Assembly: GCA_012931725.1 (NCBI GenBank)
Contig: CM022953.1
Location: 24,974,609 to 25,038,608, forward strand
Length of the DNA stretch: 64,000 nt
Source of the DNA: Litsea cubeba
Taxonomy: Eukaryota > Streptophyta > Magnoliopsida > Laurales > Lauraceae
Direction of reading: 5' to 3'
How positions within the stretch are numbered: position 1 is the stretch's first letter; each line of letters starts with the position of its first letter. Positions 9,735 through 21,561 of the stretch are shown here, piece by piece. The notes under the pieces were generated by a model, which did no database searches, was not told the DNA's origin, and saw only the letters and a program-made list of their open reading frames with translations. Position numbers and translations under genes: made by a program.

Positions 9735-11186
9735 TGTTGACACCAAAAATGTCACTTTGCCTTTTCAAGATCCAAAGAGCTACATGAAGTCGCAACCTGC
9801 CATAAATAGGCAATGCTGCTTCCAAAAATCAAATCTTGTCAGAATCAAACAAAAACTGCAAGATTCTTCCAGACAGCCAAAAGAGGAGTACACAAGAAGT
9901 TTCAAGCCATTTCAAAATCATTTGGCCTAACTTCGCTTCTCCGACAGCCAAATCAGGCCTCTCGGCGGCAAAGCTCTCCGGGACCATGGTTTCCAAGACA
10001 GAACCTACGGATCATCTTAAAATGACTCCAATAGGTTCCCTGTCAAATTTCAAGTCAATCGGACATCGGTTGACCACACATCAAACCGCGACTTCTTCAT
10101 CGCGACAAAAAGCAAGTCTACAGGTGATAGGACCCCAAACGGCTTCAAAACTCAAACAAAAGCCTATGGTTGGTCTTATTTATTGCTCAGGAGGCTTCAC
10201 ACCAAATTTCAGGTCATTCCGACATCGTTTGACCCAGTTTCAGCTTCTGACGAGAAATCAGCAGCTCTGCGCGACAAAGTCTTCGGCTTTCTCAGGAAAT
10301 TGGAAACTTTGCAAAATAAAATGCAAGGATTCTCATCAGGTTTCCTACAAAGAAATTAGGCCAATAAATGGTCAAAATGTCAAGGAAAAGTACAGAAGAA
10401 AAAAGAAGAAAAAAAAAGCAAAAACGGACGCAAAACGGGACACGAAAGGGGGAAAACCCCCCTAGGGTCGCAGACCCCTGCGACCCTGGGCCAGGGTCGC
10501 CGGCGACCTTGGACCCCGGGGTCGCCGGGAAAGCCCCGGAAACCCCGGTTTTCGCCGTTTTTTCGCGATTCGAGGAGCCCAGCCTCTGGTACTTTCCAAA
10601 ATTCATGCTTTTGAGACACCAAGTCCTCTGACATCCGTCCAAAACACGGGTAAATCATCAAGAGTATCGAAGACAGTATTGATCGCCACCCGGTCAACCA
10701 AAAAAGTGTGCTTTCCACCCGACCGATCGAGAAATTGACAGGACAGATGGCACCGACCCGCTGTTGGCAACAAACACCTGAAATTACATGGTCATCTGAT
10801 GTCGATCTACATGAAGATCCATCGATGATCATCGACAGAAGAATTCCAAAAGACGTGGCACGGCCCGCGACTCTTCAGCTGCTCGGCGACCACTTAATGC
10901 GATTAATTGACTAACTTTATTACAGTCATTAATCCATTTCTTTGGACGGCCCAATCAGAAGCAAGCATTCGGGAGTTACAAGTCAAGAAATTCATGGCAT
11001 TTAACCCATGAAACTCCTCCCATCATGGCGATTAAAGGCGATTAAATGCCCTCAATCTCCTCCGGCCAATCAGAAGCCAAGAAAAAGGAGTTACAAAATA
11101 AACAATTCAATTTTGTAACTCCTCCCATTATGCGGCTTAATGACAATAAAAGCCCATAAACCCACCTAAAAGGCTACCTAAAAGCC

Positions 11187-11196
11187 TATAAATAGG
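11187..11196 (+). promoter_or_regulatory. LTR 1 TATA box
   Basis: TATAAATAGG preceded by AAAAGCC, the sense promoter of the element. The same motif is at 20715-20724 in LTR 2. Confidence 0.7.
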
Positions 11197-11681
11197 AGGG
11201 CTCTCCAAGAAGAAAAAAAACAACGAACATCAACAGACAGCAGTCAGAAATCCAGAGAAAAGAAAAAGAGAGAAAACTCTACGGAAGTTCTACACCGGCC
11301 ACCGCAACAAGGTGACAAAAGTCCCTTGGGGGGTACCCCCCCCCCCAAGGTCCTTGCCTTCTCCACCTGCCTCCAATGGCTTAGATATGGCTTTTCAGCC
11401 CGTCTACTCGGCTTTTTATTGGACATAGGACCTTCCTTTGGTCTTTGTCCTCTAAAAACCCGAGGTTATAGCCAAGCCAAGCGAATCAATAGCATCCTCT
11501 GTTCTCATCTGCATGGATGATGGCGAAGTCCACATATGGCTTGCGACCGTCAATCTAAACGAGTCCCCCACAATCTCCTGAGAAGTTAGATCCTCCTTTT
11601 CTTGCTTTTCATTGTAGTTTGTATTTTTTTAAAAGAGACAAAAATCACAATTCTTGTCTTTCATTATTGATAAGGATTGTA

Positions 11682-11764
11682 AATCGGCTATAAACGCCAA
11701 AATCGGCTATAAACGCCAAAAATCGGCTATAAACGCCAAAATCGGCTATAAATGCCAAAAAATC
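11682..11764 (+). repeat. CGGCTATAAACGCC minisatellite in LTR
   Basis: Four copies of CGGCTATAAA(C/T)GCCAAAA lie between the transcription start and the LTR end. LTR 2 has three copies at 21235-21300. The core matches the internal repeat at 3129-3465. Confidence 0.85.
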
Positions 11765-12028
11765 GCCTTTCAAGGCAAACTAAGAAAATGTCTCTTTTCT
11801 TAAATATATGTGCAATGGAAAACTTGAAAGAAGTTGATTTCCTTTTTACTTGCGAAGGTTGATCTCCGAATCACCACTTGCAATTCCAAGTAAAATAGAA
11901 AATCTGGCACACCCACAAAAAAAGAAATGTTGATGCACGCCCCTGCCCCCCGGTTACGAAAGGGTCGGACCCGACGGACTCCCACGTCCGCCGACCTCGG
12001 TAGAACCGAGCAGGAGCGCGGTCCATCA

Positions 12029-13116
12029 ATTTTGTCGATACTTGCAAAATCCAAAACCGTGGAGATGCAACGTTTCAGTTGATATCCACAACCTAAATTC
12101 CAAAGGTTCGAAAAAACCTAAAAAAACCGTGGAGATGCAACATTTCAGTTGATATCCACAACCCAAATTTCAAAGGATCGAAAAAACCTAAAAACCATGG
12201 AGACGCAACATTTCAGTTGATATCCATATCCCAAAGGTTCGAGAAAACCACGAATTTCAAAAATCGTGGGGAAACGACATCAAGTCAGTACCCACAAAAC
12301 CAAAATTTTTTAATAGCAAGGATGCGACATTCCATCGATACTTGCACCCAAATTCACGAGGATGCGACATTCCATCGATACTCGCAACCGAATGAGCAAG
12401 GATGCGACATTCCATTGATACTTGCAAGACCATTCAGCAGGGAGGCGACTTTTAGTCGATACTTGCATTTTTGAAAACCAAACCGGCTATAGATGCCACC
12501 AAAACCGGCTATCAATGCCACAAAATCGGCTTCCATGCCACAAACAAAATCTGGCTCCCATGCCAAAACAATCATTTGACAAAAGATTTTCACAAAATGA
12601 CAAGCTTTTGATCAAATCCCATTTAGCAATTACTTTTATCACAAAAAGATTTAAGTGAGCGTAGGGAAAACAAAAAAAAAATCATCCCATTTAGCAATTA
12701 CTTTTATCACAAAAAGATTTAAGTGAGCATAGGGAAAACAAAAAAAAAAGCATCCCATTTAGCAATTACTTTTCTCACAAAAAAGATTTAAGTGAGCGTA
12801 GGGAAAACAAAAAAAAAGGCATCCCATTTAGCAATTACTTTCATCACAAAAAGATTTAAGTGAGCGTAGGGAAAATAAAAAAAAAAGAGTACCAAAAAAT
12901 ACATGTGGTACCAAAATAAAAAGAAAGTGTTCACAAGCACTACAAAAAAAAAAGAGTACCAAAAAATACATGTGGTACCAAAAAAAAAAAAAAGAAAGTG
13001 TTCACAAGCACTACAAAAAAAAGAAAAGTACCAAAAAAATACAAGTGGTACCAAAAAAAAAGAAGGATAGTTTCTGTTACAAAAAAAAATAAAAATAAAA
13101 ATAAAAAAATAGGAGC
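12029..13116. repeat. Short-repeat spacer of copy 2
   Basis: Holds the GCGACATTCCATCGATA array (12029-12470), a few GGCTAT..ATGCCA units (12484-12560), and four ~66-bp CCCATTTAGCAATTACTTTT units (12614-12880). GTACC...GGTACC units follow (12885-13060). The order is the same as in copy 1, but repeat numbers differ. No gene is seen. Confidence 0.85.
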
Positions 13117-15854
13117 TCAACCAAAAATGGTCTCCAACCAAGAGTTCAGCTCCTCAAGCAAACTTTTGGCCTCAGCCGTCAGGGATTCCAAAGCACGCTT
13201 CTTCAGGAACTTGCCATGAGATGCTGGAGAATGCTGCAATCCTCCTTTCACACCGGGAAGCTTATCCCGAGCAGTTCGCCATTGTTTGTTCTCTTCAGAC
13301 TTCCTTTCAAGAACTCGATCGGCATCTGCAACCCGGCGAGTTAGAGCACTCTCCCTGTTGCGAGCCTCTGTTATTGCAGCCCACTTGGCAGCGACTTGTG
13401 CCTGCAGATGCTTAAGACGTTTCTTGGCCTCATCGACCTCCCTATCAAGGATGTTAAGGTCATGTGTCAGCCCAATGATGGCTAGGTCTTCTAAGTTCTT
13501 CTCTCGGACTATCTGCTTCCTGCTTTGTGTAGCCTCATCCACGTTAGACTGAGCCTTATCCGCAGGGTTTAGGAACATCTTCTTGAAGAACTCGTCGTCA
13601 GGAAAACCCATGGTCTCAATCCATTTGTCACCCAGCTCAATGATCCTATCAACGATCGCCCTGGCACCTTTGACATCCAGACCAGCCTCTTTGGCATCAC
13701 TGAGAATCTCCTGCACATGTTGGATCATGCCAAATCCGGCATCTAAGTGCCCAGCAAGGAGAGTCTCAATCCAAGAGCTCAGAACCCGCACTACCACCTT
13801 CTTCGCGAAGAGAAGAGATGGCCCAGCTGAAGATTCGCCCCGCTCCATCGGTCGGCTGCCCATGTCATGCCCCGTTGGAAGAGGAACAAAAGAACTCTTT
13901 CCAGTTGGAGCTGCTGGAGGAGGAATTTCAGCACGAGGTATCTCCTCAACAATGTCAGAACTGGTCCCATGAGTCTCTACCTCTGGATCGACCTCTGGCA
14001 TCCCTTGCTCTGGTTCTGAAGGAAGCGACGGACTCTCCTCTGTCACCTCAAAACCTGCCAAAGAAACACAAAAAGGTATGAATATGATCCTGTTTGAAAA
14101 TCATTATCAGGGTTATTACTACAAAATACCTTCTTCGACGACTGGCGGAGCACTATCTTCCTCCATGAACTCATCGGAAGCATCATCAACATTTGCGTCC
14201 ATCGATGGTTCAAAGTCATCGGAATCCTGTGGCAAGTCAGCTGACAAGAAAAATGTTGGCAAACCAAGTCACAGACAAAAAAAGAGAAGAAAGCAAAAGA
14301 AGTCATACCAATCGAAGATTCTGGATTCACTCCAGAGTCCCTCGGTTCTTCTTCGGGTGCCCCGACATGATCCGTCACCACCTCATCAGTTGGAACCTCA
14401 GGCATCACCAATTCTTCCTCTACTAAAAAAAAAGAAGAAGAAAAGCAGAAACAAGAAGCAAATCAAAACATGGAAAAATCCCATGAAAAGAAATGGAAAG
14501 AGAAAAAGGAAGAATCATACCTTCACTGACGGTCTCTTCTTCCCGGCTTCCTTCAAAACGGTGCCACCAATCAGCAGGACGCGATCAGTCCACGACTTCC
14601 ACTCGGAGTCAGCATTGAAACGGCCACGAAGTCAAAAAGGCTTTATCCAATTGCTGCCGTCACCGCTGAAAATACCAAGGCCCACTGGTCTCAAATCGAC
14701 CGACGGATAATCAGAACCCTGGTAGCCGCTGGATGGCATCAACAGGTCCATGTCAACAGGCGACCTCTCCGTATATCCAGGAGAACCGCCAACAAAAACC
14801 CCGGTCTTGATTACATTTGTCCTTCGCACCCAGCTTGGAGGATCTTCCCTCTTAGAGCACGTGGGGGCAAGGCTCATGATCGAGACAATGCGATCAAACG
14901 TCGACCGGGTAGCAACAGTCTTCTTCTCACCATCTGCTATGAAATAAAACTGAAAACATCTCCTCTGGTATGTCATGTCATCAGGGACGGCATCACCAAA
15001 GAAGAAGGTAGGCTTGGGTAAAACACTCTGATCTCCCATCACCCATGGACAACTGCTTACCATGATCTTATAGAATTCCTCTCCCTTGAGAGCGATCAGT
15101 CGCTGCCTTATCTCATCTCTGTTGATGGAGTCACATTCTTCCAGATTTCTCTCAACATACTGGACCTTCTCAAAGGCCTGCTGAACGGCCGGATTAGAAG
15201 ATCTGGCAGATCGACGAGGTATGCTTGTAGTAGGCTCTTTACCCTTGTTCGTTCTGGAAGAACCACCTGCAAAGGATGGAAAAGAAAACGATCAGACATC
15301 AAAATGACAGAATCTCGCTAAAAAAAAATCTGGCGAAATTTTGACATGATGACGGGGCAATTCCGAAGAAAAGGAACTATCCCGAAAGAAATAGAAAGCT
15401 TGAAGATGGGCTCAACATTGCTGTGAGCTCCGAAACTCCTAACTTTCGAAACCTCAAAGTCTCCGCAAAATCAGAAAGGGCTCAACATCGCTGCAATTCC
15501 CAAATTTGCGAAAACTTTCAGGTATGCTATCACATCATGCTACAATTCAATTTACAAAAAAATATACATGCACGAACATCTTGGTTAAAAAAAATGCATT
15601 ATCATGATGAGCAAACAAAAAAAAAGAAACTTTCTCAAAAAAAAATAGAGAAAGAAAGAAAAGAAAAAGGGGCTGGCCCACAGGCCGTACGGCCCACCAA
15701 AAAAAAAGAAAGAAAAAAAATGGTGTGAAAAAAAAAGAAGCAAACACCTGGAAAAGAAAAAAAAATAAAAGAAAAGAAAGAAACAAAAAAAAAGAAAGAA
15801 CTTTTTTTTCCTACAATGGAGTTTTCTTGAAAAAGGGAACTTACTTGAAGCCAT
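13117..15854 (-). pseudogene. Spliced antisense gene, copy 2, internal deletion
   Basis: Exons by comparison with copy 1: 15854-15845, 15266-14521 (exon 2 remnant), 14422-14309, 14240-14130 and 14054-13117. All splice dinucleotides are conserved, and exons 3 and 4 keep 114 and 111 bp. Exon 2 keeps its N-terminal part. That part reads through the break seen in copy 1, but stops at 14632. It then joins across a deletion directly to the exon-2 3' end, so the PMD motifs are gone. Exon 5 is open, beginning at the acceptor; an apparent start upstream at 14061 is a TTG. It is a pseudogene for the full protein, but it gives independent support for the gene model. Confidence 0.78.
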
Positions 15855-15975
15855 TGATGGAGAAGAAGAAGAAAAGTCTTGAAGATCTTAAAGAAGAAGA
15901 ACTCTTGGTCTTGAAGCCCTCTTGGGATTGTTGCAAAAGAAAGTAATAAGAGCAAGAGATCCAACCTCTTCCTTG

Positions 15976-15983
15976 CTTTTATA
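15976..15983 (-). promoter_or_regulatory. TATA box of antisense gene copy 2
   Basis: TATAAAAG on the minus strand, 122 bp from the ATG at 15854. Position and sequence match the copy-1 box. Confidence 0.6.
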
Positions 15984-16584
15984 GAAGAGAGCAAACCAAA
16001 GAAGGAAAGAAGAAATAGGTAAGAGTTACTAATTAGTAACCTTACCAAAAGAAAGAAATTAGAAAGATTTTTTCCCAAAACAAAGATATTTTGAGGGATT
16101 CTCTCTAAAAAAGAAATCAATGAGAGATTTTCTCCTAAAAGATAGGATCAATGAAATATTCTTTCCCAAAGGAAGATATCTTGACATATTCTCTCCCAAA
16201 ATAAAGGGAACATGAGACATTCTCTCCAAGTAAAGATATTTTTAGATATTCTCTATCCAAAGGAGATATTTTTAGATATTCTTTACAAAAATGACACCAT
16301 ATGAGATCTAAGCCATTCCAAAAAGCTTAAGGTCCCATGGGTTAGCCCATATGAGCCAGGTTTGACCACCCAGGCAAAAAAAAAAAAATTTGGGCTTTTA
16401 GTCAAAGAGAAATCCCTCTTACCAAGAGCATATAAAAATGATTCCATGCCTCTTTTGAGTTGATTCGACCATACAAAGAGAATTCCAAGCCCCATGAGCT
16501 TCCAAAAACCAAACCATCCAGCCTCATTTACCAAATTGAGCCAAAATCTTGAAATTGACATTCCACAAAAATCCAAACCAAATC

Positions 16585-16805
16585 CTGGTCCCCTAACTTG
16601 CCACATACAGCTTGTTAGGTCACAAGACCAAAACCAAAAACCAAAACCTGATCCCCTAACTTGCCACATATAGCCTGTTAGTTCACAAGATCAAAACAAA
16701 AATTGATCCCCCAACATTCCACATACAGCTTGTTGGGTCACACGGTCAAAACCAAATCTGACCCCCTAACCTGCCACATACAGCCTGTTAGGTCACAAGG
16801 TTAAA
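16585..16805 (+). repeat. Four ~60-bp tandem units (copy 2)
   Basis: Units with CTAACTTGCCACATACAGCT and TGTTAGGTCACAAG, equivalent to 9270-9505. Confidence 0.8.
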
Positions 16806-17019
16806 ACCCAAATCCACATCCCTGATGTCATCTTCAAAACTTTGCCTCGAGATGGTACGTTATCCCTTTCACTACCATAAAATTCCCCTGGAAGCTCAAA
16901 AGGCTACAAATACCAAAAAGAAAGGCTGCTCAAAGACTCTTGGTCAAGTCACTAGCTCTCCTTCACAAAATCTCTTCGAGGCACATCGACTACAAAAGTT
17001 AAGCAACTCGTCGCTGCAA

Positions 17020-17033
17020 CTCGAGGGGGCATT
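17020..17033 (+). other. Polypurine tract before LTR 2
   Basis: CTCGAGGGGGCATT, then TGTTGACACC. Confidence 0.85.
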
Positions 17034-17136
17034 TGTTGACACCAAAAATGTCACTTTGCCTCTTCAAGATCCAAAGAGCTACATGAAGTCGCAACCTGCC
17101 ATAAATAGGCAATGCTACTTCCAAAAAATCAAATCT

Positions 17137-20100
17137 TGTCAGAATCAAACAAAAACTGCAAGATCCTTCAAGACAGCCAAAAGAGGAGTACACAAGAAGT
17201 TTCGGGCTATTTCAAAATCATTTGGCCTAACTTCGCTTCTCCGGCAACTGAAAAGGGGCTCCCAGCGGCGAAAGCATCGGACACACCAAATCTTCGATCA
17301 GAGCCGATGGATGGTCTCAAAATACTTCCAAAAGTCTCCACGTCAAGTTCCGAGTCAAACCGACAACGTTTGACCCTACATCAACCCTCGAACAACTAAA
17401 TCAAGCCTCTCGGTGGTGAACCTCCCCGGGACCATGGTTTCCAAGACAGAGCCTACGGATCATCTTAAAATGACTCCAATAGGTTCCCTGTCAAATTTCA
17501 AGTCAATTGGACATCGGTTGACCGCACATCAAGCCGCGACATCTTCATCGCGACAAAAGCAAGTCTACTAGTGATAGGACCCCAAATGGCTTCAAAACTC
17601 AAACAAAAGTCTATGGTTGGTCTTATTTATTGCTCAGGAGGCTCCACCTCAGATTTCAGGTCATTCCGACATCGTTTGACCTAGTTTCAGCTTCTGACGG
17701 AAAATCGGCAGCTCTACGAGACAAAGTCTTCGGATTTCGCCGAAAATTGGAAACTTTGCAAATTAAAATGCAAGGATTCTCATCAGGTTTTCTACAGGGA
17801 AATCCGGCCAATAAATGATCAAAAATGTCAAGGAAAAATACAGAAGAAAAAAGAATAAAAAAACAGTAAAAACGGACACAAAACGGGACAAAAGGGGGGA
17901 AAACCCCCCCAGGGTCGAGGGTCGCAGGGGCCTGTGACCCTGGGGCCCGTGATCGCCGGGAGCGCCCCGGAAACCCCATTTTTCGCCCTTTTTTCGTGAT
18001 TCGAAGCGTCCGGCCTCTGGTATTTTCCAAAATTCATACTTTTGAGACACCAAATCCTCTGACAACCGGTCAAAAACACGGGTCAATCATCAAGAGTATC
18101 AAAATCAACATTAATCGCCAACCGGTCAACCAAAAAAAGTGTGCTTTCTACCCGACCGATCGAGAAATCGACAGGACAGATGGCACCGACCCGCTGTCAG
18201 AATCAAACAAAAACTGCAAGATCCTTCAAGACAGCCAAAAGAGGTGTACACAAGAAGTTTCGGGCCATTTCAAATTCATTTGGCCTAACTTCGCTTCTCC
18301 GGCAGCTGAAAAGGAGCTCCCGGCGGCGAAAGCATCGGAACACCAAATCTTCGATCAGAGCCGATGGATGGTCTCAAAATACTTTCAAAAGTCTCCACGT
18401 CAAGTTCCGAGTCAAACCGACAACGTTTGACCCTACATCAACCCTCGAACAGCTAAATCAAGCCTCTCGGCGGTGAAGCTCCCCGGAACCAAGGTTTCCA
18501 AGACAGAGCCTATGGATCATCTTAAAATGACTCCAATAGGTTCCCTGTCAAATTTTAAGTCAATTGGACATCGGTTGACCGCACATCAAGCTGCGACATC
18601 TTCATCGCGACCAAAGCAAGTCTACTAGTGATAGGACCCGAAACGGCTTCAAAACTCAAACAAAAGCCTATGGTTGGTCTTATTTATTGCTCAGGAGGCT
18701 TCACCTCAAATTTCAGGTCATTTCGACATCGTTTGACCCAGTTTCAGCTTCTGACGGAAAATCGGCAGCTTTGCGCGACAAAGTCTTCGGCTTTCTCAAA
18801 AAATTGGAAACTTTGCAAAATAAAATGCAAGGATTCTCATCAGGTTTTCTATAGGGAAATCAGGCCAATAAATGATAAAAAATTTCAAGGAAAAATACAG
18901 AAGAAAAAAGAATAAAAAAACAGCAAAAACGGACACAAAACGGGACAAAAGGGGGGAAAACCCCCCCAGGGTCGAGGGTCGCAGGGGCCTGCGACCCTGG
19001 GGCCCGAGATCCCCGGGACGGCCCCAGAAACCCCATTTTTCGCCCTTTTTTCGTGATTCGAAGCGCCCGGCCTCTGGTATTTTCCAAAATTCATACTTTT
19101 GAGAAACTAAATCCGCTGACAACCGTAAAAAACACGGGTCAATCATCAAGAGTATCTAAATCAACATTAATCGTCAACCAAAAAAAGTGTGCTTTCTACC
19201 CGACCGATCGAGAAATCGACAGGACGGATGGCACCGACCCGCTGTCAGAATCAAACAAAAACTTCAAGATCCTTCATGACAGCCAAAAGAGGAGTACACA
19301 AGAAGTTTCGGGCCATTTCAAAATCATTTGGCCTAACTTCGCTTCTCCGGCAGCTGAAAAGGGGCTCCCGGCAGTGAAAGCATCGGACACACCAAATCCT
19401 CGATCAGAGCCGATGGATGGTCTCAAAATACTTCCAAAAGTCTCCCCAAGTCAAACCGATAATGTTTGACCCTACATCAACCCTCGAACAACTAAATCAA
19501 GCCTCTCGGCGGTGAAGCTCCCCAGGACCATGGTTTCCAAGACAGAGCCTATGGATCATCTTAAAATGACTCCAATAGGTTCCCTGTCAAATTTCAAGTC
19601 AATTGGACATCGGTTGACCGCACATCAAGCCGCGACATCTTCATCGCGACAAAAGCAAGTCTACTGGTGATAGGACCCCAAACGGCTTCAAAACTCAAAT
19701 AAAAGCCTATGGTTGGTCTTATTTATTGCTCAGGAGGCTTCACCTCAAATTTCAGGTCATTCTGACATCGTTTGACCCAGTTTCAGCTTCTGACGGAAAA
19801 TCGGCAGCTCTGCACGACAAAGTCTTCGGCTTTCTCAGAAAATTGGAAACTTTGCAAAATAAAATGTAAGGATTCTCATCAGGTTTTCTACTGGGAATTC
19901 AGGCCAATAAATGATCAAAAATTTCAAGGAAAAATACAGAAGAAAAAAGAATAAAAAAACAGGAAAAACGGACACAAAATGGGACAAAAGGGGGGAAAAC
20001 CCACCCAGGGTCGAGGGTCGGAGGGGCCTGCGACCCTGGGGCCTGGGATCGCCGAGCACCCCGGAAACCCCAATTTTCGCCGTTTTTTCGCGATTTGAAG

Positions 20101-20288
20101 CGTCCGGCCTCTGGTATTTTTCAAAATTCATACTTTTGAGACACCAAATCCTCTGACAACCGTCAAAAACACGGGTTAATCATCAAGAGTATCAAAATCA
20201 ACATTAATCGCCAACCGGTTAACCAAAAAAAAGTGTGCTTTCTACCCGACCGATCGAGAAATCGACAAGACAAATGGCACCGACCCGC
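17137..20288 (+). repeat. Three ~1.05-kb direct repeats inside LTR 2
   Basis: Units of 1058, 1048 and 1046 bp each begin TGTCAGAATCAAAC and end ...GGCACCGACCCGC. Each contains a GC-rich near-palindrome, perfect in unit 2 (18975-18998: AGGGTCGCAGG GG CCTGCGACCCT). Mismatches occur in units 1 and 3. The units are highly similar, so amplification is fairly recent. Short open frames inside are shared between units only because the sequence repeats. Confidence 0.9.
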
Positions 20289-20714
20289 TGTTGGCAACCA
20301 ACACGTGAAGTTACTTGGTCATCCGATGTCAATCTACATGAAGATCCATCGATGATCATTGCCAAAAGAATCCCAAAAGACGCGGCACGGCCAGCGACTC
20401 TTCAACTGCTCGGCGACCACTTAATGCGATTAATTGACTAGCTTTATTACAGTCATTAATCCATTTCTTTGGACGGCCCAATCAGAAGCAAGCATCCAGG
20501 AGTTACAAGTCAAGAGATTCATGGGATTTAACCCATGAAACTCCTCCCATCATGGCGATTAAAGGCGATTAAATGCCCTCAATCTCCTCCGGTCAATCAG
20601 AAGCCAAGAAAAAGGAGTTACAAAATAAAGGAATTAAATCCTGTAACTCCTCCCATTATGCGGCTTAATGACAATAAAAGCCTATAAACCCTCCTAAATG
20701 GCTACCAAAAAGCC

Positions 20715-20724
20715 TATAAATAGG
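20715..20724 (+). promoter_or_regulatory. LTR 2 TATA box
   Basis: TATAAATAGG, downstream of the triplicated region. Confidence 0.7.
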
Positions 20725-21561
20725 AGAGCACTCCAAGAAGCACAGACTGCACAGACAGCACAGAAAACACACAACAGACTGCAGAAAATCAAAAAACTCA
20801 GACAGAAAAAGGCATCAAAGAGAGAAAACTCTGCGGAAATTCTACACCGACCACCGCTACAAGGTGACAAAAGTCCCTTGTGGGGCACCCCCCCCCCAAG
20901 GTCCTCGCCTTCTCCTTCTGCCTCCAATGGCTTAGACGTGGCTTTTCAGCCCGTCTACTTAGTTTTTTTTATTGGACATAGGACCTCCTTTTGGTCTTTG
21001 TCGTCTAAAAACCTGAGGTTATAGCCAAGCCAAGCAAATCAATAGCATCCTCTATTCTCATCTGCATGGATGATAACGAAGTCCACACATGGCTTGCGAC
21101 CGTCAATCTGAACGGGTCCCCCACATTCTCCTGAGAAGTTAGATCCTCTTTTCTTGCTTTTCATTGTAGTTTGTATTTTTTCAAAATAGACAAAAATCAC
21201 AACTCTTATCTTTCATTATTGATAAGGATTGTAAATCGGCTATAAACGCCAAAATTGGCTATAAATGCCAAAAATCGGCTATAAATGCCAAAAAATCGCC
21301 TTTCACGGCAAATCAAGAAAATGTCTCTTTTCTTAAATATATGTGCAATGGAAAACTTGAAAGAAGTTGATTTCCTTTTTACTTGCGAAGGTTGATCTCC
21401 GGATCACCACTTGCAATTCGAAGTAAAATAGAAAATCTGGCACACCCACACAAAAAAATGTTGATGCACGCCTCTGCCCCCCGATTACGAAAGGGTCGGA
21501 CCCAAACGGACTCCTACGTCCGCCGACCTCGGTAGAACCGAGCGGAAGCGCTGTTCCATCA

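Larger units (their letters stand above)
1..12028 (+). mobile_element. Tat-lineage Ty3/gypsy LTR retrotransposon, 3' portion
   Basis: The window opens inside pol (RNase H, second RNase H, integrase). This is followed by a 7.4-kb post-pol region, a purine-rich tract and an LTR at 9735-12028. Order RT-RNase H, extra RNase H, integrase, then a long non-pol region before the 3' LTR is diagnostic of the Tat clade (Ogre, Retand and Grande relatives). The 5' LTR, gag, protease and most of the reverse transcriptase lie outside the window, so no target duplication can be checked. An opposite-strand gene occupies most of the post-pol region. Confidence 0.9.
9735..12028 (+). repeat. Tat LTR 1 (2294 bp)
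   Basis: Starts TGTTGACACC after the purine tract and ends TCCATCA, where its alignment with LTR 2 stops. It contains a TATA box at 11187-11196, downstream GC-rich segments, a CGGCTATAAACGCC minisatellite and a conserved 3' end. It holds one copy of the ~1-kb module that is triplicated in LTR 2, and lacks ~180 bp present in each LTR 2 unit. It is the 3' LTR of the element to its left. To its right it runs straight into post-pol sequence, not a primer-binding site. Confidence 0.88.
12029..17033 (+). mobile_element. Gag-pol-less Tat derivative (post-pol region only)
   Basis: Directly after LTR 1 the sequence aligns to copy 1 from position 2732 onward. Primer-binding site, gag and pol are all missing. 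Copy 2 also lacks the stretch matching 5227-7002 (about 1.78 kb), which removes most of the PMD part of the antisense gene. LTR 1, this internal region and LTR 2 together look like a shortened element sharing an LTR with its neighbour. Confidence 0.82.
17034..21561 (+). repeat. Tat LTR 2, expanded to 4528 bp
   Basis: Same start (TGTTGACACC) and end (TTCCATCA) as LTR 1. The extra length comes from three tandem units at 17137-18194, 18195-19242 and 19243-20288. After 21561 the sequence is no longer Tat. The two LTRs differ too much in structure to be an unmodified pair from one insertion. Confidence 0.88.

Noticed and set aside
9559..10465. Overlapping basic open frames in the Tat LTR, repeated in LTR 2 (16825-19954)
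   Set aside because: They overlap in several frames, recur only because the LTR recurs, carry no domain and differ in frame between copies.
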